From Canna indica (Eukaryota > Streptophyta > Magnoliopsida > Zingiberales > Cannaceae), in contig CP136898.1 of NCBI GenBank assembly GCA_034359265.1, positions 55,913,501 through 55,977,500 of the forward strand: a stretch of 64,000 bases of DNA, given 5' to 3'. Of this stretch, positions 23,813 through 36,122 are shown piece by piece. The notes beneath the pieces were generated by a model. It was given only the letters and a program-made list of their open reading frames with translations, was not told the DNA's origin and made no database searches. Within the stretch, counting starts at the first letter, position 1, and the number at the start of each line of letters is the position of its first letter. A program made the translations under genes and the position numbers.

Positions 23813-26566
23813 AGCGACTCCAGAACATTCAATGTGATTGGAGAAGTTGTTAATCGAGTTATTTATGACAAACTAATGCAAATAATTGCACGCTTTTTGG
23901 AATAGAATCTTCAACGAAGCCGACTGATTGAACTTCAGGGTATCGGCTAGAAACGCCCAGCAATCTGAGTCGCGAGCGACTCCAGAACATTCACTGTGAT
24001 GGGAGAAGTTGTTAATCGAGTTATTTATGACAAACTAATGCAAAGAATTGTACGATTTTTGGAATAGAATCTTCAACGAAGCCGACTGATTGAATTTCAG
24101 GGTATCGGCTAGAAACGCCCAGCAATCTGAGTCCCGAGCGACTCCAGAACATTCACTGTGATGAGAGAAGTTGTTAATATAGTTAGTTATGACAAACTAA
24201 TGCAAAGAATTGCACGCTTTTTGGAATAGAATCTTCAACGAAGCCGACTGATTGAACTTTAGGGTATCGGCTAGAAACGCCCAGCAATCTGAGTCGCGAG
24301 CGACTGTAGAACATTCACTGTGATGGGAGAAGTTGTTAATCGAGTTATTTATGACAAACTAATGCAAAGAATTGCACGCTTTTTGGAATAGAATCTTCAA
24401 CGAAGCGGACTGATTGAACTTCAAGGTATCGGCTAGAAACGCCCAGCAATCTGAGTCGCGAGCGACTCTAGAACATTCACTGTGATGGGAGAAGTTGTTA
24501 ACCCAGTTAGTTTTGACAAACTAATGCAAAGAATTGCACGCTTTTTGGAATAGAATCTTCAACGAAGCCGACTGATTGAACTTCAGGGTATCGGCTAGAA
24601 ACGCCCAGCAATCTGAGTCCCGAGCGACTCCAGAATATTCACTGTGATGGGAGAAGTTGTTAATCTAGTTAGTTATGACAAACAAATGCAAAGAATTGCA
24701 CGCTTTTTGGAATAGAATCTTCAACGAAGCCGACTGATTGAACTTTAGGGTATCGGCTAGAAACGCCCAGCAATCTGAGTCCCGAGCGACTCCAGAACAT
24801 TCAATGTGATTGGAGAAGTTGTTAATCGAGTTATTTATGACAAACTAATGCAAATAATTGCACGCTTTTTGGAATAGAATCTTCAACGAAGCCGACTGAT
24901 TGAACTTCAGGGTATCGGCTAGAAACGCCCAGCAATCTGAGTCGCGAGCGACTCCAGAACATTCACTGTGATGGGAGAAGTTGTTAATCGAGTTATTTAT
25001 GACAAACTAATGCAAAGAATTGTACGCTTTTTGGAATAGAATCTTCAACGAAGCCGACTGATTGAATTTCAGGGTATCGGCTAGAAACGCCCAGCAATCT
25101 GAGTCCCGAGCGACTCCAGAACATTCACTGTGATGAGAGAAGTTGTTAATATAGTTAGTTATGACAAACTAATGCAAAGAATTGCACGCTTTTTGAAATA
25201 GAATCTTCAACGAAGCCGACTGATTGAACTTTAGGGTATCGGCTAGAAACGCCCAGCAATCTGAGTCGCGAGCGACTGTAGAACATTCACTGTGATGGGA
25301 GAAGTTGTTAATCGAGTTATTTATGACAAACTAATGCAAAGAATTGCACGCTTTTTGGAATAGAATCTTCAACGAAGTCGACTGATTGAACTTCAGGGTA
25401 TCGGCTAGAAACGCCCAGCAATCTGAGTCCCGAGCGACTCCAGAACATTCACTGTGATGGGAGAAGTTGTTAATCTAGTTAGTTATGACAAACTAATGCA
25501 AAGAATTGCACGCTTTTTGGAATAGAATCTTCAACGAAGCCGACTGATTGAACTTTAGGGTATCGGCTAGAAACGCCCAGCAATCAGAGTCGCGAGCGAC
25601 TCCAGAACATTCACTGTGATGGGAGAAGTTGTTAATCGAGTTATTTATGACAAACTAATGCAAAGAATTGCACGCTTTTTGGAATAGAATCTTCAACGAA
25701 GCCGACTGATTGAACTTCATGGTATCTGCTAGAAACGCCCAGCAATCTGAGTCGCGAGCGACTCCAGAAAATTCACTGTGATGGGAGAAGTTGTTAATCG
25801 AGTTATTTATGACAAACTAATGCAAAGAATTGCACACTTTTTGGAATAGAATCTTCAACGAAGCCGACAGATTGAACTTCACGGTATCGACTAGAAATGC
25901 CCAGCAATCTGATTCCCGAGCGACTCCAGAACATTCACTGTGATGGGAGAAGTTGTTAATCGAGTTATTTATGACAAACTAATGCAAAGAATTGCACGCT
26001 TTTTGGAATAGAATCTTCAACGAAGCGGACTGATTGAACTTCAAGGTATCGGCTAGAAACGCCCAGCAATCTGAGTCGCGAGCGACTCTAGAACATTCAC
26101 TGTGATGGGAGAAGTTGTTAACCCAGTTAGTTTTGACAAACTAATGCAAAGAATTGCACGCTTTTTGGAATAGAATCTTCAACGAAGCCGACTGATTGAA
26201 CTTCAGGGTATCGGCTAGAAACGCCCAGCAATCTGAGTCGCGAGCGACTCCAGAACATTCAATGTGTTGGGAGAAGTTGTTAATCGAGTTATTTATGACA
26301 AACTAATGCAAAGAATTGCACGCTTTTTGGAATAGAATCTTCAACGAAGCGGACTGATTGAACTTCAGGGTATCGGCTAGAAACGCCCAGCAATCTGAGT
26401 CGCGAGCGACTCTAGAACATTCACTGTGATGGGAGAAGTTGTTAACCCAGTTAGTTTTGACAAACTAATGCAAAGAATTGCACGCTTTTTGGAATAGAAT
26501 CTTCAACGAAGCCGACTGATTGAACTTCAGGGTATCGGCTAGAAACGCCCAGCAATCTGAGTCCCG
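23813..26566. repeat. HOR blocks B C D E/L M and A B C D E F G H L M L M
   Basis: Five monomers (23813-24622) continue the pass after the joint, including E/L at 24299-24460. The block 24623-26566 then repeats 18793-20736, with 'aatcagag' before G and 'gtgttggg' in the second L. Confidence 0.88.
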
Positions 26567-28508
26567 AGCGACTCCAGAATATTCACTGTGATGGGAGAAG
26601 TTGTTAATCTAGTTAGTTATGACAAACAAATGCAAAGAATTGCACGCTTTTTGGAATAGAATCTTCAACGAAGCCGACTCATTGAACTTTAGGGTATCGG
26701 CTAGAAACGCCCAGCAATCTGAGTCCCGAGCGACTCCAGAACATTCAATGTGATTGAAGAAGTTGTTAATCGAGTTATTTATGACAAACTAATGCAAAGA
26801 ATTGTACGCTTTTTGGAATAGAATCTTCAACGAAGCCGACTGATTGAATTTCAGGGTATCGGCTAGAAACGCCCAGCAATCTGAGTCCCGAGCGACTCCA
26901 GAACATTCACTGTGATGAGAGAAGTTGTTAATATAGTTAGTTATGACAAACTAATGCAAAGAATTGCACGCTTTTTGGAATAGAATCTTCAACGAAGCCG
27001 ACTGATTGAACTTTAGGGTATCGGCTAGAAACGCCCAGCAATCTGAGTCGCGAGCGACTGCAGAACATTCACTGATGGGAGAAGTTGTTAATCGAGTTAT
27101 TTATGATAAACTAATGCAAAGAATTGCACGCTTTTTGGAATAGAATCTTCAACGAAGCCGACTGATTGAACTTTAGGGTATCGGCTAGAAACGCCCAGCA
27201 ATCTGAGTCGCGAGCGACTCCAGAACATTCACTGTGATGGGAGAAGTTGTTAATCGAGTTATTTATGACAAACTAATGCAAAGAATTGCACGCTTTTTGG
27301 AATAGAATCTTCAACGAAGCCGACTGATTGAACTTCATGGTATCTGCTAGAAACGCCCAGCAATCTGAGTCGCGAGCGACTCCAGAAAATTCACTGTGAT
27401 GGGAGAAGTTGTTAATCGAGTTATTTATGACAAACTAATGCAAAGAATTGCACACTTTTTGGAATAGAATCTTCAACGAAGCCGACAGATTGAACTTCAC
27501 GGTATCGGCTAGAAATGCCCAGCAATCTGATTCCCGAGCGACTCCAGAACATTCACTGTGATGGGAGAAGTTGTTATTCGAGTTATTTATGACAAACTAA
27601 TGCAAAGAATTGCACGCTTTTTGGAATAGAATCTTCTACGAAGCCGACTGATTGAACTTCAGGGTATCGGCTAGAAACGCCCAGCAATCTGAGTCGCGAG
27701 CGACTCCAGAACATTCACTGTGATGGGAGAAGTTGTTAATCGAGTTATCTATGACAAACTAATGCAAAGAATTGCACGCTTTTTGGAATAGAATCTTCAA
27801 CGAAGCCGACAGATTGAACTTCACGGTATCGGCTAGAAATGCCCAGTAATTTGAGTCCCGAGCGACTCCAGAACATTCACTGTGATGGGAGAAGTTGTTA
27901 TTCGAGTTATTTATGACAAACTAATGCAAAGAATTGCACGCTTTTTGGAATAGAATTTTCAACGAAGCCGACTGATTGAACTTCAGGGTATCGGCTTGAA
28001 ACGCCCAGCAATCTGAGTCCCGAGCGACTCCAGAACATTCAATGTGATTGGAGAAGTTGTTAATCGAGTTATTTATGACAAACTAATGCAAAGAATTGCA
28101 CGCTTTTTGGAATAGAATCTTCAACGAAGCCGACTAATTGAATTTCAGGGTATCGGCTAGAAACGCCCAGCAATCTGAGTCGCGAGCGACTCCAGAACAT
28201 TCAATGTGATGGGAGAAGTTGTTAATCGAGTTATTTATGACAAACTAATGCAAAGAATTGCACGCTTTTTGGAATAGAATCTTCAACGAAGCGGACTGAT
28301 TGAACTTCAGGGTATCGGCTAGAAACGCCCAGCAATCTGAGTCGCGAGCGACTCTAGAACATTCACTGTGATGGGAGAAGTTGTTAACCCAGTTAGTTTT
28401 GACAAACTAATGCAAAGAATTGCACGCTTTTTGGAATAGAATCTTCAACGAAGCCGACTGATTGAACTTCAGGGTATCGGCTAGAAACGCCCAGCAATCT
28501 GAGTCCCG
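26567..28508. repeat. Duplicate of HOR block 12, including its 2-bp deletion
   Basis: Same monomer order and marks as 20737-22678: 'gactcattg' in A, 'gattgaag' in B/C, the 160-bp monomer at 27053-27212, 'ttctacg' in I and 'gactaattgaatttc' in B'. Confidence 0.9.
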
Positions 28509-31100
28509 AGCGACTCCAGAATATTCACTGTGATGGGAGAAGTTGTTAATCTAGTTAGTTATAACAAACAAATGCAAAGAATTGCACGCTTTTTGGAATA
28601 GAATCTTCAACGAAGCCGACTGATTGAACTTTAGGGTATCGGCTAGAAACGCCCAGCAATCTGAGTCCCGAGCGACTCCAGAACATTCAATGTGATTGGA
28701 CAAGTTGTTAATCTAGTTAGTTATGACAAACAAATGCAAAGAATTGCACGCTTTTTGGAATAGAATCTTCAACGAAGCCGACTGATTGAACTTTAGGGTA
28801 TCGGCTAGAAACGCCCAGCAATCTGAGTCCCGAGCGACTCCAGAACATTCAATGTGATGGGAGAAGTTGCTAATCGAGTTATCTATGACAAACTAATGCA
28901 AAGAATTGCACGCTTTTTGGAATAGAATCTTCAACGAAGCCGACAGATTGAACTTCACGGTATCGGCTAGAAATGCCCAGTAATTTGAGTCCCGAGCGAC
29001 TCCAGAAAATTCACTGTGATGGGAGAAGTTGTTATTCGAGTTATTTATGACAAACTACTGCAAAGAATTGCACGCTTTTTGGAATAGAATTTTCAACGAA
29101 GCCGACTGATTGAACTTCAGGGTATCGGCTAGAAACGCCCAGCAATTTGAGTCGCGAGCGACTCCAGAACATTCACTGTGATGGGAGAAGTTGTTAATCG
29201 AGTTATTTATGACAAACTAATGCAAAGAATTGTACGCTTTTTGGAATAGAATCTTCAACGAAGCCGACTGATTGAATTTCAGGGTATCGGCTAGAAACGC
29301 CCAGCAATCTGAGTCCCGAGCGACTCCAGAACATTCACTGTGATGAGAGAAGTTGTTAATATAGTTAGTTATGACAAACTAATGCAAAGAATTGCACGCT
29401 TTTTGGAATAGAATCTTCAACGAAGCCGACTGATTGAACTTTAGGGTATCGGCTAGAAACGCCCAGCAATCTGAGTCGCGAGCGACTGCAGAACATTCAC
29501 TGTGATGGGAGAAGTTGTTAATCGAGTTATTTATGACAAACTAATGCAAAGAATTGCACGCTTTTTGGAATAGAATCTTCAACGAAGTCGACTGATTGAA
29601 CTTCAGGGTATCGGCTAGAAATGCCCAGCAATCTGAGTCCCGAGCGACTCCAGAACATTCACTGTGATGGGAGAAGTTGTTAATCTAGTTAGTTATGACA
29701 AACTAATGCAAAGAATTGCACGCTTTTTGGAATAGAATCTTCAACGAAGCCGACTGATTGAACTTTAGGGTATCGGCTAGAAACGCCCAGCAATCTGAGT
29801 CGCGAGCGACTGCAGAACATTCACTGTGATGGGAGAAGTTGTTAATCGAGTTATTTATGACAAACTAATGCAAAGAATTGCACGCTTTTTGGAATAGAAT
29901 CTTCAACGAAGCCGACTGATTGAACTTCATGGTATCTGCTAGAAACGCCCAGCAATCTGAGTCGCGAGCGACTCCAGAAAATTCACTGTGATGGGAGAAG
30001 TTGTTAATCGAGTTATTTATGACAAACTAATGCAAAGAATTGCACACTTTTTGGAATAGAATCTTCAACGAAGCCGACAGATTGAACTTCACGGTATCGG
30101 CTAGAAATGCCCAGCAATCTGATTCCCGAGCGACTCCAGAACATTCACTGTGATGGGAGAAGTTGTTATTCGAGTTATTTATGACAAACTAATGCAAAGA
30201 ATTGCACGCTTTTTGGAATAGAATCTTCAACGAAGCCGACTGATTGAACTTCAGGGTATCGGCTAGAAACGCCCAGCAATCTGAGTCGCGAGCGACTCCA
30301 GAACATTCACTGTGATGGGAGAAGTTGTTAATCGAGTTATCTATGACAAACTAATGCAAAGAATTGCACGCTTTTTGGAATAGAATCTTCAACGAAGCCG
30401 ACAGATTGAACTTCACGGTATCGGCTAGAAATGCCCAGTAATTTGAGTCCCGAGCGACTCCAGAACATTCACTGTGATGGGAGAAGTTGTTATTCGAGTT
30501 ATTTATGACAAACTAATGCAAAGAATTGCACGCTTTTTGGAATAGAATTTTCAACGAAGCCGACTGATTGAACTTCAGGGTATCGACTTGAAACGCCCAG
30601 CAATCTGAGTCCCGAGCGACTCCAGAACATTCAATGTGATTGGAGAAGTTGTTAATCGAGTTATTTATGACAAACTAATGCAAAGAATTGCACGCTTTTT
30701 GGAATAGAATCTTCAACGAAGCCGACTAATTGAATTTCAGGGTATCGGCTAGAAACGCCCAGCAATCTGAGTCGCGAGCGACTCCAGAACATTCAATGTG
30801 ATGGGAGAAGTTGTTAATCGAGTTATTTATGACAAACTAATGCAAAGAATTGCACGCTTTTTGGAATAGAATCTTCAACGAAGCGGACTGATTGAACTTC
30901 AGGGTATCGGCTAGAAACGCCCAGCAATCTGAGTCGCGAGCGACTCTAGAACATTCACTGTGATGGGAGAAGTTGTTAACCCAGTTAGTTTTGACAAACT
31001 AATGCAAAGAATTGCACGCTTTTTGGAATAGAATCTTCAACGAAGCCGACTGATTGAACTTCAGGGTATCGGCTAGAAACGCCCAGCAATCTGAATCCCG
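28509..31100. repeat. 2,592-bp (16-monomer) block, copy 1
   Basis: Order A A J K C D E F G H I J K B' L M. The first seven monomers belong to the end of the 5,830-bp copy 2. The remaining nine (29643-31100) have G preceded by 'gactgcag', which combines an E-type 5' end with a G 3' end. K has 'tatcgacttg' near 30584. Confidence 0.87.
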
Positions 31101-33692
31101 AGCGACTCCAGAATATTCACTGTGATGGGAGAAGTTGTTAATCTAGTTAGTTATAACAAACAAATGCAAAGAATTGCACGCTTTTTGGAATAGAATCTTC
31201 AACGAAGCCGACTGATTGAACTTTAGGGTATCGGCTAGAAACGTCCAGCAATCTGAGTCCCGAGCGACTCCAGAACATTCAATGTGATTGGACAAGTTGT
31301 TAATCTAGTTAGTTATGACAAACAAATGCAAAGAATTGCACGCTTTTTGGAATAGAATCTTCAACGAAGCCGACTGATTGAACTTTAGGGTATCGGCTAG
31401 AAACGCCCAGCAATCTGAGTCCCGAGCGACTCCAGAACATTCAATGTGATGGGAGAAGTTGCTAATCGAGTTATCTATGACAAACTAATGCAAAGAATTG
31501 CACGCTTTTTGGAATAGAATCTTCAACGAAGCCGACAGATTGAACTTCACGGTATCGGCTAGAAATGCCCAGTAATTTGAGTCCCGAGCGACTCCAGAAA
31601 ATTCACTGTGATGGGAGAAGTTGTTATTCGAGTTATTTATGACAAACTAATGCAAAGAATTGCACACTTTTTGGAATAGAATTTTCAACGAAGCCGACTG
31701 ATTGAACTTCAGGGTATCGGCTAGAAATGCCCAGCAATTTGAGTCGCGAGCGACTCCAGAACATTCACTGTGATGGGAGAAGTTGTTAATCGAGTTATTT
31801 ATGACAAACTAATGCAAAGAATTGTACGCTTTTTGGAATAGAATCTTCAACGAAGCCGACTGATTGAATTTCAGGGTATCGGCTAGAAACGCCCAGCAAT
31901 CTGAGTCCCGAGCGACTCCAGAACATTCACTGTGATGAGAGAAGTTGTTAATATAGTTAGTTATGACAAACTAATGCAAAGAATTGCACGCTTTTTGGAA
32001 TAGAATCTTCAACGAAGCCGACTGATTGAACTTTAGGGTATCGGCTAGAAACGCCCAGCAATCTGAGTCGCGAGCGACTGCAGAACATTCACTGTGATGG
32101 GAGAAGTTGTTAATCGAGTTATTTATGACAAACTAATGCAAAGAATTGCACGCTTTTTGGAATAGAATCTTCAACGAAGTCGACTGATTGAACTTCAGGG
32201 TATCGGCTAGAAATGCCCAGCAATCTGAGTCCCGAGCGACTCCAGAACATTCACTGTGATGGGAGAAGTTGTTAATCTAGTTAGTTATGACAAACTAATG
32301 CAAAGAATTGCACGCTTTTTGGAATAGAATCTTCAACGAAGCCGACTGATTGAACTTTAGGGTATCGGCTAGAAACGCCCAGCAATCTGAGTCGCGAGCG
32401 ACTGCAGAACATTCACTGTGATGGGAGAAGTTGTTAATCGAGTTATTTATGACAAACTAATGCAAAGAATTGCACGCTTTTTGGAATAGAATCTTCAACG
32501 AAGCCGACTGATTGAACTTCATGGTATCTGCTAGAAACGCCCAGCAATCTGAGTCGCGAGCGACTCCAGAAAATTCACTGTGATGGGAGAAGTTGTTAAT
32601 CGAGTTATTTATGACAAACTAATGCAAAGAATTGCACACTTTTTGGAATAGAATCTTCAACGAAGCCGACAGATTGAACTTCACGGTATCGGCTAGAAAT
32701 GCCCAGCAATCTGATTCCCGAGCGACTCCAGAACATTCACTGTGATGGGAGAAGTTGTTATTCGAGTTATTTATGACAAACTAATGCAAAGAATTGCACG
32801 CTTTTTGGAATAGAATCTTCAACGAAGCCGACTGATTGAACTTCAGGGTATCGGCTAGAAACGCCCAGCAATCTGAGTCGCGAGCGACTCCAGAACATTC
32901 ACTGTGATGGGAGAAGTTGTTAATCGAGTTATCTATGACAAACTAATGCAAAGAATTGCACGCTTTTTGGAATAGAATCTTCAACGAAGCCGACAGATTG
33001 AACTTCACGGTATCGGCTAGAAATGCCCAGTAATTTGAGTCCCGAGCGACTCCAGAACATTCACTGTGATGGGAGAAGTTGTTATTCGAGTTATTTATGA
33101 CAAACTAATGCAAAGAATTGCACGCTTTTTGGAATAGAATTTTCAACGAAGCCGACTGATTGAACTTCAGGGTATCGGCTAGAAACGCCCAGCAATTTGA
33201 GTCGCGAGCGACTCCAGAACATTCACTGTGATGGGAGAAGTTGTTAATCGAGTTATTTATGACAAACTAATGCAAAGAATTGTACGCTTTTTGGAATAGA
33301 ATCTTCAACGAAGCCGACTGATTGAATTTCAGGGTATCGGCTAGAAACGCCCAGCAATCTGAGTCCCGAGCGACTCCAGAACATTCACTGTGATGAGAGA
33401 AGTTGTTAATATAGTTAGTTATGACAAACTAATGCAAAGAATTGCACGCTTTTTGGAATAGAATCTTCAACGAAGCCGACTGATTGAACTTTAGGGTATC
33501 GGCTAGAAACGCCCAGCAATCTGAGTCGCGAGCGACTGCAGAACATTCACTGTGATGGGAGAAGTTGTTAATCGAGTTATTTATGACAAACTAATGCAAA
33601 GAATTGCACGCTTTTTGGAATAGAATCTTCAACGAAGTCGACTGATTGAACTTCAGGGTATCGGCTAGAAATGCCCAGCAATCTGAGTCCCG
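31101..33692. repeat. 2,592-bp block, copy 2 (last three monomers differ)
   Basis: It follows copy 1 in tandem: A A J K C D E F G H I J K, then C D E in place of B' L M. Differences from copy 1 include 'ctgaatcccg' at the start, 'aaacgtcc' near 31239, and 'actaatgc' with 'cacacttttt' in the K/I form at 31587. The K at 33045 lacks 137T and joins directly to C. Confidence 0.86.
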
Positions 33693-35150
33693 AGCGACTC
33701 CAGAACATTCACTGTGATGGGAGAAGTTGTTAATCTAGTTAGTTATGACAAACTAATGCAAAGAATTGCACGCTTTTTGGAATAGAATCTTCAACGAAGT
33801 CGACTGATTGAACTTTAGGGTATCGGCTAGAAACGCCCAGCAATCTGAGTCGCGAGCGACTGCAGAACATTCACTGTGATGGGAGAAGTTGTTAATCGAG
33901 TTATTTATGACAAACTAATGCAAAGAATTGCACGCTTTTTGGAATAGAATCTTCAACGAAGCCGACTGATTGAACTTCATGGTATCTGCTAGAAACGCCC
34001 AGCAATCTGAGTCGCGAGCGACTCCAGAAAATTCACTGTGATGGGAGAAGTTGTTAATCGAGTTATTTATGACAAACTAATGCAAAGAATTGCACACTTT
34101 TTGGAATAGAATCTTCAACGAAGCCGACAGATTGAACTTCACGGTATCGGCTAGAAATGCCCAGCAATCTGATTCCCGAGCGACTCCAGAACATTCACTG
34201 TGATGGGAGAAGTTGTTATTCGAGTTATTTATGACAAACTAATGCAAAGAATTGCACGCTTTTTGGAATAGAATCTTCAACGAAGCCGACTGATTGAACT
34301 TCAGGGTATCGGCTAGAAACGCCCAGCAATCTGAGTCGCGAGCGACTCCAGAACATTCACTGTGATGGGAGAAGTTGTTAATCGAGTTATCTATGACAAA
34401 CTAATGCAAAGAATTGCACGCTTTTTGGAATAGAATCTTCAACGAAGCCGACAGATTGAACTTCACGGTATCGGCTAGAAATGCCCAGTAATTTGAGTCC
34501 CGAGCGACTCCAGAACATTCACTGTGATGGGAGAAGTTGTTATTCGAGTTATTTATGACAAACTAATGCAAAGAATTGCACGCTTTTTGGAATAGAATTT
34601 TCAACGAAGCCGACTGATTGAACTTCAGGGTATCGGCTTGAAACGCCCAGCAATCTGAGTCCCGAGCGACTCCAGAACATTCAATGTGATTGGAGAAGTT
34701 GTTAATCGAGTTATTTATGACAAACTAATGCAAAGAATTGCACGCTTTTTGGAATAGAATCTTCAACGAAGCCGACTAATTGAACTTCAGGGTATCGGCT
34801 AGAAACGCCCAGCAATCTGAGTCGCGAGCGACTCCAGAACATTCAATGTGATGGGAGAAGTTGTTAATCGAGTTATTTATGACAAACTAATGCAAAGAAT
34901 TGCACGCTTTTTGGAATAGAATCTTCAACGTAGCGGACTGATTGAACTTCAGGGTATCGGCTAGAAACGCCCAGCAATCTGAGTCGCGAGCGACTCTAGA
35001 ACATTCACTGTGATGGGAGAAGTTGTTAACCCAGTTAGTTTTGACAAACTAATGCAAAGAATTGCACGCTTTTTGGAATAGAATCTTCAACGAAGCCGAC
35101 TGATTGAACTTTAGGGTATCGGCTAGAAACGCCCAGCAATCTGAGTCCCG
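32235..35150. repeat. Two 9-monomer (1,458-bp) units
   Basis: 32235-33692 reads F G H I J K C D E. 33693-35150 reads F G H I J K B' L M. The first six monomers match closely; the second F has 'gaagtcgac'. L at 34827 has the private 'cgtagcgg', and M at 34989 ends with 'ctttaggg', an F or A type 3' half. Confidence 0.86.
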
Positions 35151-36122
35151 AGCGACTCCAGAACATTCAATGTGATTGGAGAAGTTGTTAATAGAGTTAT
35201 TTATGACAAACTAATGCAAATAATTGCACGCTTTTTGGAATAGAATCTTCAACGAAGCCGACTGATTGAACTTCAGGGTATCGGCTAGAAACGCCCAGCA
35301 ATCTGAGTCCCGAGCGACTCCAGAACATTCACTGTGATGGGAGAAGTTGTTAATATAGTTAGTTATGACAAACTAATGCAAAGAATTGCACGGTTTTTGG
35401 AATAGAATCTTCAACGAAGCCGACTGATTGAACTTTAGGGTATCGGCTAGAAACGCCCAGCAATCTGAGTCGCGAGCGACTGCAGAACATTCACTGTGAT
35501 GGGAGAAGTTGTTAATCGAGTTATTTGTGACAAACTAATGCAAAGAATTGCACGCTTTTTGGAATAGAATCTTCAACGAAGTCGACTGATTGAACTTCAG
35601 GGTATCGGCTAGAAACGCCCAGCAATCTGAGTCGCGAGCGACTGCAGAACATTCACTGTGATGGGAGAAGTTGTTAATCGAGTTATTTATGACAAACTAA
35701 TGCAAAGAATTGCACGCTTTTTGGAATAGAATCTTCAACGAAGTCGACTGATTGAACTTCAGGGTATCGGCTAGAAACGCCCAGCAATCTGAGTCCCGAG
35801 CGACTCCAGAACATTCACTGTGATGGGAGAAGTTGTTAATATAGTTAGTTATGACAAACTAATGCAAAGAATTGCACGGTTTTTGGAATAGAATCTTCAA
35901 CGAAGCCGACTGATTGAACTTTAGGGTATCGGCTAGAAACGCCCAGCAATCTGAGTCGCGAGCGACTGCAGAACATTCACTGTGATGGGAGAAGTTGTTA
36001 ATCGAGTTATTTGTGACAAACTAATGCAAAGAATTGCACGCTTTTTGGAATAGAATCTTCAACGAAGTCGACTGATTGAACTTCAGGGTATCGGCTAGAA
36101 ACGCTCAGCAATCTGAGTCGCG
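35151..36122. repeat. E/D-rich run with a 486-bp duplication
   Basis: Order: B form with 'taatagag', D with 'cacggttttt', E with 'tttgtgac', E, D with 'cacggttttt', E with 'tttgtgac'. The shared private changes in D and E at 35313 and 35799 show a local three-monomer step. The last E ends 'aaacgctcag'. Confidence 0.86.

Larger units (their letters stand above)
23813..29642. repeat. 5,830-bp tandem duplication, copy 2
   Basis: It begins with B directly after E, an order not otherwise used, which marks the duplication joint at 23812/23813. The copy ends at 29642, where the next monomer is F and not B. The 2-bp deletion and the other rare marks lie exactly 5,830 bp after those of copy 1. Confidence 0.9.
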
